64,000 nt of DNA. Origin: Prostheceraeus crozeri (Eukaryota; Platyhelminthes; Polycladida; Euryleptidae). This document shows, piece by piece, positions 14,231 through 25,801 of this stretch. The translations under genes were made by a program, and so were the position numbers. How positions within the stretch are numbered: the first letter of the stretch is position 1; every line of letters begins with the position of its first letter. The notes below the pieces were generated by a model, which was not told the origin of the DNA, ran no database searches, and was given only the letters and a program-made list of their open reading frames with translations. The stretch covers positions 1 to 64,000 of the forward strand of contig CAJQUW010001755.1 of the NCBI GenBank assembly GCA_907163375.1, written 5' to 3'.

Positions 14231-14712
14231 AGAAAGAAGCTCCTGTTCAAAATTTAGGAAAATATCAATAGCTTCGGGGTCTCAGTAGTCTTTTTGCTTG
14301 TGATTCACTTCGATTGCGCGGCAAAGGTGCCATATTATATATGGTTTCGCAAACCCGGGGGGGAAATGAAAATCAATCCTGGTCAGTCCGAAATTTTTTT
14401 TCAAGTTTAGGTATTATTAGTTCTTTTTAGGTTTACTATTGGACTTACCTTCTTCCAAATCTTGATAACACTTCCTTTTATATCGTGTCTTGAACCTCGC
14501 CATTCCTTACATACTGATTTCACTGATTGAATCATTCTGAATCAGCCTTAGTTGGTGGATATCTCTGCTTATGGCGTGGTGGACAGTGAAAGTTAGACTT
14601 GTCAGTAGCAAACAAGACACAAAACCAAAATAGTCTGTTGAATTCACCAGACATCCTGATATTATCAGTCGAGTTATTTATTCCTTTTGAAACCAGTTAC
14701 ATCTATTTTCAG

Positions 14713-15328
14713 GGACGATGCCGGCTTTGGATGTTTCTCCTTGGACGGTTCTTATTTCAACCAGAATGATGGTGTGATGCCATTCACAAAACATTTACAA
14801 TCGGGTCTTCATTAATTTATGTCTCCCAGTTATTCTGGGTTCCTTGATTATAATATTTCAAGCCATCTCGAGGGGGTCGCAGCCAGTATTATGCAAAGGT
14901 TAACTCGACCGGCGTCTCTTATTGTCCGCGGTTTTACTTTGCGTACGGCTTATACGTTATTTGGGATGTTTACGGAGTCTGTTGTCAATTCTCCAATCAT
15001 AATACTAGTTCAGTCTCCTATTCTACCAATCTCAGGAATGTTCATTTTGGCTGCTTATTGGCTTTCATATGCCGACGAAAGCGGCCGCAGATTGTTTACC
15101 GTCGGACTGGAAACTGGTGTACAGAATACCACCATTCCTCAATTACTTTTATTGTATTCAATGCCAAAGCCACTTGGTGAATTAGCGGCTGCAATACCAA
15201 TGGCTGTCGCATCTTTCATGCCTGCTTTTCCTGCTTGTAATTTTGACAATCATGACATAAAGGAAAAATTTAGAAGAAATACTTATGAGTTAAGACCTGT
15301 CCTTGAAATTGAGCAAAAAATATTTTGA
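14713..15328 (+). CDS. SLC10 (sodium/bile acid symporter)-like terminal exon
   Basis: A strong acceptor (pyrimidine-rich, ending TTTTCAG at 14712) precedes sequence reading MPALDVSPWTVLI, similar to the family's central amphipathic segment. A later frame, open to a stop at 15328, carries the diagnostic C-terminal core: ESGRRLFTVGLETGVQNTTI, then a hydrophobic helix and LAAAIPMAVASFMP. In SLC10 proteins the ETGxQN motif lies in a late membrane helix and contributes to sodium and substrate binding. The start of the exon and the ETGVQN part are in different frames, with at least two small shifts between 14770 and 14900. About 30 polar residues follow the last helix, a plausible cytosolic tail. 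Upstream exons should lie on the + strand before 14.7 kb, but I could not find them. It may be the last exon of a gene with a very long intron, or an orphaned pseudogene exon. Confidence 0.7.
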
Positions 15329-15589
15329 AAATGCAACTTTCAAAAAGGACGAAGTAGAATGAGGAATACAATTGCAACTTCATGAAATTTCTATTTAAAT
15401 ATATTACTTAGTGTCACGTAGATATCTTTGTTATTGACCCTATCTGACTGGGTGGGGGAGTGCATTCTACCCGTTCATCTGCATTATAATCCGCCGGGTC
15501 CAGATAAAATGTCTCTAAATAACTTCCTTTAACCTCTAATCACGTGGCCACCGGACCATCTGTTGTGGAGCGCGAATTAGCCACGAATT

Positions 15590-16729
15590 CACTGTAAAAC
15601 CGTATGCTCCTAATGCTACTCCTCTAAAACCATAGAGTAAGTACATTAGGTAGAGTGGCAACTCCGCATATATTTAAATCCTAATGTTTTACACTTTAAA
15701 TTTTATTAAATGAACTCGAGGAGAATTCATGTCGGGTATTGCTACCAAATGTGAGATATGCAAATCTTTTAAGTTTTGAAGAATTTGCAACCGAATTGAT
15801 GATCATGATAGTAATGTAGAAAGAATGATGGCATTTCACAGATTCTCCGTGCTGTCACAGCCTTGGAGAAGTGATGTTTGTTAAATTAGCAATTCGATAG
15901 GTTCCTATTGCTTTCATGCTCAGCTCCAAGAGTATTTTCTTAAGCGTGATCATATCACAGGCAACCTGCCACTGGCAGAGCAAAATCACATAATCAAAGA
16001 CAATGATTTCAATTAGCTTTGAAAGATGTAATGGGTCCACATCACTATTCAGATTCAAGAAATGAAACATGAATCTAGTGAATCATAAAATCATGCCGGT
16101 GAAAATTGAATTAAAAACTTGAAATTTCAGCCAAGAAAGCAAAATCAGATCTCAACTTTTTCAAGAAGACTTCTATTATAATGCGGCTTATGAAATACCC
16201 TTGCAAATTAGCTTTATTTCCGCTTAGCTGGGATGTGATTGACAAATATTCATTCCTTTTGAGATATCCAACTTGTTTCATACTACTTATAAGGGGGACG
16301 TCATCTCGGTAGTATAAAAATTTGCGAAATTTTGACCTTTTTAAAACTGCTCAAAATGATTTTTTTGGACCAAGGGACTGTAATCTCTGCAAAAAACAGA
16401 ATATTTTCATATAAAAAGTTTCACTGTATACAGATACTTTTTTGAGTCGACACTCTATCTACATATCCTACTCTATCCTCTAAACGTTTGTGAATTCGGA
16501 GTTGCAGCGCAACAATAGGAGTGGAGGTGCCAAATTCTACAGAATAGCCCCTACTACGTCGCTGTCGTAAGCAATAAAGCGATGATTGAAAATGTTATAG
16601 AGAATCTTAAACAGAAGCCCTAGTGTTGCTCCTGATGCTTACTAACATTCGGTCCCCTACTTTTCTTTATTTTTGAATTGCTTTCTGAGTTTTTTTTCAG
16701 CTTACTTTAGGAGCGTACGGTTTGCAGCG
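15590..16729. mobile_element. 'CACTGTAAAACCG' TIR element, interrupted by a hAT-like insertion
   Basis: The left end (CACTGTAAAACCGTATGCTC) and the reverse complement of the right end (CGCTGCAAACCGTACGCTCC) match over ~24 bp. The right ~110 bp also match the left end of the second copy at 21872-22607, including the run AGTAAGCTGAAAAAAA. Without the 847-bp element nested in it, this copy is only ~285 bp. No transposase is visible, so it is nonautonomous. The target duplication could not be read. Confidence 0.75.
15631..16477 (+). mobile_element. hAT-like nonautonomous element, copy 1 (nested)
   Basis: It begins CATAGAGTAAGTACATTAGG and ends with the inverted form (...CCTACTCTATC), giving ~23-bp imperfect TIRs. 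It matches three other copies (34192, 39479 and 43636 in reverse) over its length. It is flanked by CTCTAAAAC and CTCTAAAC, an 8-bp target duplication with a one-base indel. It has inserted into the 'CACTGTAAAACCG' element. The short minus-strand frame at 15855-16070 recurs in copy 3 only because the DNA is repeated. It is not a gene. Confidence 0.85.
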
Positions 16730-19700
16730 AATGCACTACTTTAGCACAGCAGGCACGTGGAGGACGGATTCCATTCTTCCAACTACTAGATAACGCAAAA
16801 TGAATCCTAAGAATGCCTTCTGGTTAGCCTGGCCCGCCATGTGGCACAGATTGGAGGCTAGGGCCGAAACCTGCGTACATAGCGATCTTATTTTGGTTTC
16901 TTACGTTTCTTGATTTTCACTATTTATAATGTTCGGTCAGCTTCTCGTCATGTCTATTGCCGACCTCACATTATTGATGTTTTAATTGTTAATATAAAAT
17001 TCATTATAAGTTTTGATTTATTTCCCATCCATTTAAAGTTGCGTCGGCTAGCCATTATATGTATTTCGTTTTCCTACTCTGTACTGGGGAAAGATACTCT
17101 ATGTTTAAGTATTAATTTGTATTCATTCGCTCTTGACTTTGAGTTACCTAATAATTACACGATTACACTAGGCTAGTGGTTTAACCATGGTATCTTCCGA
17201 ATCTTGGATTCTTCGATTTTTTCACCGTGTCGTGTTTTATTTAATGTAATTAAATATGCATTCAGTCACCGCAGAATAAAATGACGTTCTCCCAACGGTG
17301 TGGCAACTTGGTAGCTCTGCTTAAAAGTTCAGTGAACGAAGTGCAGTACTCGCATTTTACAGTACTTTTCACCTCATCTAGATCGCAAAAACCCTATCTT
17401 CCTTCAGCCTTCAACAAAATCAATGTTAGGAGCGTTCAGATCAGGGCTGTATGAAGCGTGAGGGAGACATTCCCATCCTGCTGAGGTCTACGGAGGAACT
17501 GTCTAGAGATTCGAATTCACCCAACTTTCTGGCTGCTGATTAGGCTCTGCGGCACCCAAAGAGTTGACAGCTTCCGCATTCCCAGATGTTCTGCCAAAAT
17601 CGCTGAACGAGTCGACAGGTTCAGGTGTTCGGCAATTCCAACGCAAGTCCATCGTCTCTCATTTTCGATTCAAACAGGCATCTGATTTATGAACTACTTA
17701 ACATATGTGGACGGAGTCATGCTTTTCCCGAATAAACGTTGTTCCTCATTCGATGGCAACTTCCATGATGGAAAATGAACTATTGAAATGACAAACTTAA
17801 AGCGGTGAGCAATTCATCACAAAATCACTTTCTCTATAATCCTTGCCGCCGAAGCGAAATTCTGCACTGAATGTGGCCAAAGTTCTAACCTACACCGTTT
17901 GACAGGAGGGATTGCTTTTACTTTATTACCACCGCGTCTGTCCAATATTATTGTTCCTGGTTACTACAGCTACGTGCCCAATGATTGCCCAACCAAAATA
18001 TCAGTAATTTGCAGGATAATTAGCCAACCTTCTAGCCAACTTTCAGATAAAGGACTGACGGGCACGAACTCTGTCAGAAACAGAGTGGCTTTTTTGTATT
18101 TTTTATATTGACTTTTTACATTATTTAGAGAACCTAAATAATGTAAAAAGTCAATATAAAAAATTCCGTGTTTTGAGTACTTGGGCAATGATTCTACCTT
18201 ATTATGCTCTTTTGTTGGAAAACATATATGGTTAATCAGATAAAGTACTCAGGAATAATCGATGTCCCATATACAGACAATTTCCGTGATAGCTAACTCT
18301 CAGACAGACGCTCAGAAGTACCCCCGAAATATCGAATTTTGCAGAATACGGGACCAAAGTTCTAACCAAGGCTCAAAGATACCTTATGACCAGTGGCGTC
18401 ATCTCCGTGCCTGCGAGGCCTTCGCCACATACCCAAAAATAAGTATTTACGTTCATAAAACAACTGTTCAAATAGTTTTAATTTTTTGTTTTTGAGAGCA
18501 TCTTTACGTTAACACCTTTACACACACTTTACAGTTTCAAGTCACTACTTTCAAATACGTTCCAAGCGCCAGCGCTCAGCTGTGAACTGCAGGGATCTTC
18601 AAGCAATCACACAATGCGCTGGGGATGTGTTCACAGCAAATCACAGAGATTTGTGTGTTTGATGTGGAGCGTGTGCGCTTAGCTCGATCGTCTTCTCCCG
18701 ATAGAAACGAAGAAGCAATTACATTGCAACAAAGTAAAAAAAGATCTATTTATAAATTCTTAGATTCAGATAGAGAGAGACGCAAATTTTCCCTATTCCG
18801 TGCTTCGCCATAATTTTGGAGAAGATGATGACGCGTTGAATCGTCGTGTCTGCGTTCACCAATGGCTAAATGTTGGATCGGAAGGTTAGAAGCCGCAGAA
18901 AGGAGATAGCCATAAAGTGATTCAGTCAGAGATAATGATTCAAGACATATTGGTGATACTATGTTCATGGCGGCGATTTCAGCGGTGGTTATTTTCTACA
19001 TCGGCCAGTCGTCCGAGGGATTATGCAGAAAACTCTAGCCATCGTACACGAAGTTTATGGCATTGAAATAAAAACTAATTCATTCTCAAGGGATAGAATA
19101 TCAGGAAGAGCACAAAAAACATTTTTAGCAGCCCTAAATTTGAAACATGTAAGTGATTGACAGGCTATAATAAACACAACAGAGTCTTGCGTTCTCTGTT
19201 CTCCGTTCTCCGTTCTTGAATGTTCTCTATAGTAATCTCACCAAGGTGATCAAGCGTCATGTGAGAAATCGACATCACGTTTTCATTGTCATTTGACGTT
19301 TAAAATCTTAGGAAAACAAGAGTCAGACGAACAGTCAGCTTAGGATTGCATGCTTATGAGGCTGTTCAGAAAAAGAGACTGTCACATAGGACTCATAGTG
19401 AATCAAAATTCACATGCAGGGTAGTAAACATTGGGTAGTCTAAGGACTTCAGTGTACCTTTCATTTGAATATCAGTATCTAATTCTCACATCACGTCACT
19501 TTATTCTGTAGTCATGGATGCCGGCATGATTTGATTATTCATGTACTTGTACAAGTGTTTGAAAATTCACTGAAATTAAGATCGCGTCAAATTAATTATT
19601 TCATGCAGTTCATGTTGTCTGCTGCAGAAATATGGGAATCCACTTTGGAGCGAATGCCTGTGGTCTGGGAGCACGCGACGCCACTGCTTATGACTCACTG

Positions 19701-20564
19701 ATTATCAAAACGCTAAAGACAGACGTTTTTCGCGGCTACTAAGCCCGGGACAGACGGCTTGATAGTGTGTTCTGAGTTATGTCCAATTACAGATGTGGCG
19801 CTTTAAATTTATATGAATACAAATCCTTGAAATTCAAGACAGACAAACAAATATTATTAAAAATCAAACAACATGATGCTTGACTTCTATGTCAACAGCT
19901 GGTTGTCGCATGTTGCGCATGTCATTTCCTTTAGTCACACAATGTTATTGCTTCTTATTGTAGTAGCCTATCTGCTGAATGTCAATGGGACTAACTGAAA
20001 TGCCGTAGGATTTTAAACATAATTGTACATCTATTGTATTCTGTTGTGCCGGTCAATCAGATCTCTCTCACAAGGTGGCCTATGGCAGCTTTGTCTGTCA
20101 TTAATCGGACCATTCGCCTCATCTTGTGTATTTAAATTGGGCTGACCGCTCAGATGCCATATTAGAGGTCACTATGTAGTGATATCACAGCATGTAGGCT
20201 GCGAAATATGGCGTGAGGGATGGAGACGTCAAGATGGGCGAAGCAAAGCAAGCCACAGGCAGGAGCGGCACAGTCTCAAACAACTGCACGCCAGCCTGTT
20301 AAAGCTGCCAATGAAAAATGTTGTAATTTTGAAGGAATAATTTTTACTGACAGAGTTATGCTTTATAGAAATACAGACGGTTGCAAACGTTTGCTTTGCT
20401 TCATGGATAAAATAAATGCCATTAATTCATCAATGGAGAAATTATCCCTGTGGGAGAAGTCAAAAATTCAGAGTGACTACAAAATGATTTTAATACGAAA
20501 TAGAAAGAGGGCATCGAAAACAGTGATGTGATATTCTCTATAAAACAAGCATGACGGAGGCAAG
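16730..20564. other. Intergenic stretch between the two convergent transporter genes
   Basis: Apart from the palindrome at 18099 I see no element I can name. A 103-codon + frame at 20220-20531 (starts METSRWAKQ, ends RKRASKTVM) is the best open frame, but it resembles nothing I know and lies antisense to the likely 3' UTR of the MFSD4-like gene. Around 19200 there is a short repeat of GTTCTCYGTTCTCC. A 29-bp segment at 19657-19685 recurs inverted at 22855-22883 with three mismatches. Confidence 0.4.
18099..18163. repeat. Perfect 30-bp palindrome with 5-nt loop
   Basis: The left arm 18099-18128 and right arm 18134-18163 are exact reverse complements (30 of 30), separated by AGAAC. The arms are AT-rich and begin with six T and end with six A. 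Just upstream, ACTCTGTCAGAAACAGAGT forms a small separate hairpin. No coding frame is involved. Confidence 0.95.
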
Positions 20565-21752
20565 TCATAATTTTGTATCATTCGAATTATAAATGGCATT
20601 ATCGTATTCCTTCATGACATGTCCATTCGAGTAAGTGGTTGCATTTAGGGAATATTCAGACGTTCTGATTTGTCGTCTTTCTTTTTGTGTTTTAAGGACA
20701 AGGCTCTTACTTCCATCTTCATCGTCAGCAGAAATCGTTGTTACACTGTGTGAATCATCAGGATTGTAGAATCGTGACCCTTTAATATGTCCAATAAAAA
20801 TGATTATACTTCCAGCGGTCATGAGCAAAATAGACAGACCAATAGCTGCATAGATGATGACAGATGGTCCGAAGATTGTCATACAGAAACCTGAGACCAT
20901 TGCATCACAAGTGCTCCCGTAGCTCCACCGCAGCTGACAATGATGGTAACAATGCCGTTGATTTCTAAGTAATTATTGATCACCGCTAGACCAGTTGGAT
21001 ATGTAGGACTTTTTTCATGAAAGCATAAGCAAAGCTTCCGACCCAAAACAAGGTTTTGTCGCAGGAGCAAAGATCATCATTGCGGCAGTGACACAGCACA
21101 CCCATCATTTCAACGCATAAAATGGCGTCGCTTGATGTCCAAATAAGAACCAAAGCCATTGCTATTCTGCCAATCGTATAACCAATCCAGAATAATGAAT
21201 TCAATGAGTATGCTTCACTGTCCGTGAATGCTAGAACACTTTCAGTGGCGTAGGTAAAGAGGAATCTGCTATGGACTCTATCACCCCAACGAGGAAGAAA
21301 TAATACAAAAATATAAGGACCATCAATCCGATTGTGAAATTCATATCTCTTTTCGATGATCTCAATGTTGCCCAAAACTCTGACAGTTTAGAAGATGGTG
21401 TCACATTTGGAGTCAAATTTTTGTTTTCATTTTCGGACGGGATTTCGATTCCATCGACAGATGGTGGGCGAGATCGACGACAAAGAACATCACACAGACG
21501 AGCAGAATTGCAGAGAAACGACAAATACCTGAGACGATAGCGTATGGATACATCAATTCAATGTGAGGATCAGTTTCTTGTGGCATTAGGGTTTGAATGG
21601 TGAAAGGAAAGATATCCGGGAGATGTCCTCTTTTGCAAATGCTTGTATGATGAGGGGCGTGATTGCTGCGCCGATTCCATATCCCGAATGAAGAAGATTC
21701 AATGGCCCTCCTGAATTTTCCTGCCAAATTTCTACGAGAATTGGGTTCCCAC
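20565..21752 (-). CDS. MFSD4/NaGLT1-like transporter, last exon (frame-disrupted)
   Basis: A good acceptor (TTTCATTTTTCAG, reading minus) opens the exon at 21752. Its first bases complete the Gly codon split by the donor at 60768, giving HTTGGNP, the conserved TGGN of the MFSD4/NaGLT1 family. Then follow EIWQENSGGPLNLLHSGYG (start of helix 4), a YAIVSG helix, a cytosolic loop with SENENKNLTPN, FTIGLMVLIFLYYFFLVGVI (helix 7), TYATESVLAFTDSEAYSLNS, FWIGYTIGR, PTYPTGL and a final hydrophobic helix. The tail is ~80 residues long and ends NSNDTKL with a TGA at 20565. Family members import sugars or related solutes through the plasma membrane; the substrate here is unknown. The frame changes at about 21630, 21490, 21270, 21100, 21020 and 20900, although homology continues across each. 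Either this is a young pseudogene or the assembly has indel errors. Confidence 0.8.
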
Positions 21753-21871
21753 CTGAAAAATGAAAGAGGTTCTTTAGCTATAGCGTTGTAGTGTGTATAT
21801 TATTCCATATTACAGAATATAGTCCAGTGCAGAACACAGCCGTTGATAAGCTACGACCTTTTGCATCCCTA

Positions 21872-22607
21872 CACTGTAAACCGCACGCTCTTAAAGTAAG
21901 CTGAAAAAAACTCCGAATAAAAGCCACTCGTCAACACCACTATGGGACCCCGAATGTGACTGGCATCTGGAATTACATCAGGGTCTTTGGAATTTTCAGT
22001 CATCTTTACATTATACTAACGACAGCGAAGCAGCATTAGGGGTTCATGCAGTATCAGGGTTAATCCATAGAATTTTAGCACCTCCTCTCCTACTGTGAGA
22101 GAGATGAATTATATTTATCAATAGAACAACATTAAACAATACAACAATAAATGATAAGACAAGAAAAATTAGAAGTGTGAGGGAAAAAGTACGTAGAAGT
22201 TAGAAACCCGTAAAAATAGAATCAGCTCGCTCACGGTGGCTGTCCCATCAGAGAGACTGAAACCACAGATGCAACGGCGAGTTCCGTGGAGCCTCAGATT
22301 GACGGTCCGGAAAATCGCAAACTGGGTTTGAACCACTCTATGGTTTGAATCCTAACCCAGGACATTGTCAGAGAATATGGCTTGTCCCATTTGTTGGCTA
22401 GTCGAGAAGCCAATCGCTTCTGGTATGTGACATGCTCTGTGTGGAGTACTCCGTCCGCAAAGCATATCAGAGGAGTGAATGACCCATGGAGCTCTTCAGC
22501 GGCTTTGCAGTATTTGAACTCTCTTATTGTGATGCTACAGCTCCAAAAACCCACAACGCGTAGTTATAAGAATAAGAAGTGGCATTAGAAGCGTGCGGTT
22601 TACAGTG
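21872..22607. mobile_element. 'CACTGTAAACCG' TIR element, second copy
   Basis: It starts CACTGTAAACCGCACGCTCT and ends with AGAAGCGTGCGGTTTACAGTG, ~20-bp nearly perfect TIRs. The left 100 bp match the right end of the copy at 15590-16729. The ~690-bp interior has no transposase but includes GGTTTGAACC and GGTTTGAATCC, which look like pol III B boxes, so a SINE piece may be inside. It lies in the large intron just upstream of the last exon. Confidence 0.75.
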
Positions 22608-24040
22608 ATAGAGATCATCGAACAACTGCTACTCTTTTTCACAATTCCTCTGGCTTTTACAAGGTCGAAGCGTTGTTTCCATGCGCTTTGCTCCTGTCAC
22701 CACTATGAAAAATGGCTTGTCAGCTGGGAACTGAACCCACTCATCGAATGGCTTACACTGCCTGAAGACCACCAAGTCTAGCAAAGCACACTCTCCACGA
22801 TCGTGTCAGGAGCAAGCAAAGCTTCCAGTGAGCATTATGATGTAATCTTCTTTAAGTGGCGTAGCGTGCTCCCAGACCGTAGGCCTTTGCTTGGCGTTGA
22901 AATTCCATTTCTATGATATTTCTTTATGTTACAGCACTAATCTTTATAAAAGATGAATTTATACTACAAATTCGACCCTGCTTCACGAACATTTTTAAGG
23001 CCAAGTGAATGCGCACATGATAAGATGATTGCTCATGTCGCTTCATCGCCTTACTCAAGTAGATCAGATTACCACCTTCATTCTCTGTCCAGACTCAATT
23101 TCCTCGAGAAAAGAGCAGCCAATTAAGACCACCAAAAGAGTTTATTGCGTTTCTTACAGACGGTCAGCCACTCACACGTTTGAAATTTTGATGTATTAAA
23201 TTGTTTTGTATATTTCTTATTTCTTTCGCTGTGAGTGCTTTCAATTTCTATATCAGGTGGTGACTTACCTTGTCTGACGACTGTCATCTTTTCAGCATAT
23301 TCCCTTCGAACAAAAGGCGTGGTTATGAGCTCATCTACAGTGCTAAACATAGCGTCACATCAATCACGTAAAAAAATTATGGAATCCCACCAAACTCTGT
23401 GTTCGAGGCAAATGCATTGCTCTGCATTTATTGGCGAACACTAATCATCTGATCGCAGTCTTGTCTGAACGTCATCATCTGCTGTTGGTTGATGTGTGTC
23501 CTCTCTGAAACTGACGAAGACATTGACAATTGGGCTTCGGTTCCCTTTCTATATTTAGGTACCGCGCCTCGATCAACAATTGCAGATTATACCAATGAGA
23601 CAAGCAGAATTTCATTGCAAAAACTGGAGAAGGTAATTATTGTCTATCGGCGGGAAAGCCGAGATTGGCTCGGCCGTGCGCTGTCTGAACACACCACTAG
23701 CGCGTGTGTTTAATTGTTCGAAGAAAACAGCTGTGATTCGAGTACGCGCGTTAAAAATGTTCACTCTGATCGTCTGATTTTGAGACGGAAAGCTGTTCAC
23801 AGATATCACGAGAAGCTATCACATTTGAATGAAATCTAATGAATTTTTTTTCAACACTTTTCATTTTTATGAATGTTGATGAATTATTTTTGAGGATGCG
23901 CCGAAGGCCATACAGGCACGGAGAAGACGCCACTGTCTTCTTTCTTTGTTTTTATAACATAAGTAACTGCAGTTTTTCTTTTGTCATAAAACAGCTATTT
24001 GTGTCTTCTTCATCGACATGAAAGCTAATAGATCAAGCGC
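22608..24040. other. No supportable gene (intronic)
   Basis: Short overlapping frames on both strands, none recognisable. It holds the 22855-22883 half of the dispersed 29-bp inverted match with 19657-19685. No long repeats otherwise. Confidence 0.45.
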
Positions 24041-24771
24041 TAGTCCGGCAGCCAGAACGAGTTTCTGCAGGGAACGAGGCCGAAAATGAGACTTTTGCAG
24101 AATACTGTACACACCATATGACTACTACGAATCGCCACGTCTGCCGAGCTCTAGTGAGTTCCTCTTCTTGTCAGACAGGATCAAAGAAAAACACATGTAA
24201 ATCCAATGGGAAGCAAATTGCAGCTTTTGGCTAAAATGAAATTTTGTGTGTTTTCTCTGATTAAACGAAAAGTAGTGAGCCCAGAGTCATAATTTTTGAC
24301 ATGGAATGTCTTCAGGTCATTTCCTTTCATGTTCATGCACCCCTGTCTATAAAGCTAAACAATTTAAATCTGGCAAGCCTCTTAATGTCGGCAAACAAAA
24401 ACATTTTAAGCAATTTTATGCACATTCAATCACATTCTACCATACATTGCCGCTCAGATGCATGATGTTGTCACATGCACATCACAGGAAATGACCTGAA
24501 GACATTCCACGTCAAAAATTATGACTCTAGACTTAATGCTCTCCAGCTGATAAGTGAAAACATAGAAAATTTCATTTTAACCAAAAAACTATAATCTGCG
24601 TCCCATTCGATTTACATGTGTCTTTCTTTGATCCTGTCTGACAAGAAGAGGAACTCACTAGAACTCGGCAGACGTACCGATTCGTAGTAGGCAGAAGATG
24701 TACATGATATTCTGTGAAAGTCTCATTTTCGGGCTCGTTCCCTGCAGAAACTCGTTCTGGCTGCCGGACTA
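24041..24771. mobile_element. Foldback element with ~300-bp terminal inverted repeats
   Basis: The left arm (24041 to ~24340) starts TAGTCCGGCAGCCAGAACG. The right arm (~24470 to 24771) is its reverse complement with ~10% difference. The arms enclose only ~130 bp, so the whole 731 bp can fold into one long hairpin. There is no transposase. A related single arm lies at 36365-36612. Flanking bases (TCAAGCGC, TCAGGGGA) do not make a convincing target duplication; the shared TA at both ends may belong to the target. Frames read through the arms at 24698-24943 are not genes. Confidence 0.85.
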
Positions 24772-25139
24772 TCAGGGGATTAACATCGTTGGAAAGGTTG
24801 TGGATTTTGATAGTTGGATTGAATCTGAGAAGGGAGCAGAAGGGAGAGGAATTTCAGGGAGCTACCTCAATTTCATTGATGGATTGTCCTTCAGTCGTGT
24901 TTGTAGGTGGTTTTCACGTTTCTTACTTGTAATTGTATTGTAATTAATTTATTAATTGACTTATTATTTATTTATCAATTCTTCGTCAATTTTTTTTGTA
25001 TTATTATTTCATAGACCTACTGAAAGCCCAACCTCTGTAACAGTATGGTCTCTCATGAGGCTCTGGCAAATAGATTTTAATGGATTTGAAATGTCTTATA
25101 AACTATTTTGTACAAATGCGATGGAGTGGATAGCGCCCT

Positions 25140-25735
25140 CCTCACAAGCTTCTGTGTCAGTATGTTATGCAAGTAAATGTAGATGCTGTCAATCACTAGA
25201 CAATGATCCTATATATATACCAGCTACAGCACAGGTAGAAGATTCATCTTTAACAAAAAAGGAAACTTTAATTGCAAAAGTAGTAATATTATATATTTAA
25301 TATCTTGTAAGAAATGCGGACTACAGTATGTCGGACAAACCAGACAGGCTCTTCATTGTAGACTGAACGGACATAGACATAGTATGTATAACTAATAATC
25401 TTTGTAATACATATTTGAGTAACCACTTCAGAGACAAAAGCCATTCCACGAATGACGTCAAAATTCAGATCATAGATACCATAGATAATTACAGTTGCAA
25501 AGAGGAACTAATCAAAAAACTAAATAAGCGCGAAGATTATTTCATCAAAACTCTAAATACTCTATACCCATTAGGTCTAAATGATAAGCTTTTAGGCGGT
25601 AGTTGTGTCTCTCAAGGAGAAATGAAGGAGTCAAATTATTATGGTAGTCCGATTCCGAGACGACTAAGAAGTCGCGGTATAAGAAAAGAAAACAAAGAGA
25701 CAAGTTCAGTGACAACAACCGATTGGTTAATCTAA
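25140..25735 (+). pseudogene. GIY-YIG endonuclease part of the Penelope-like element
   Basis: Three features mark the domain: a Cys cluster (CYASKCRCC) in front, the core NIIYLISCKKCGLQYVGQT with the catalytic Arg in ALHCRLNGHRH, and the distal LSNHF ... REDYFIKTLNTLYPLGLN, which corresponds to the family's helical end with its acidic residue. In this group the C-x2-C just before QYVG replaces the plain GIY. The domain would nick target DNA for target-primed reverse transcription. The linker after it (PIPRRLRSRG) leads into the RT part, as expected for one continuous protein. The copy is fossil. Confidence 0.75.
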
Positions 25736-25801
25736 TTGAGGAAATACGTTCACTATTTGAAAACATGAAATTCCGTCTGTTCTTTAGACGTCTAAAAACT
25801 C

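Noticed and set aside
20220-20531. 103-codon open frame (+) next to the MFSD4-like stop
   Set aside because: No homology recognised and antisense to the probable 3' UTR. Mentioned in the region note only.
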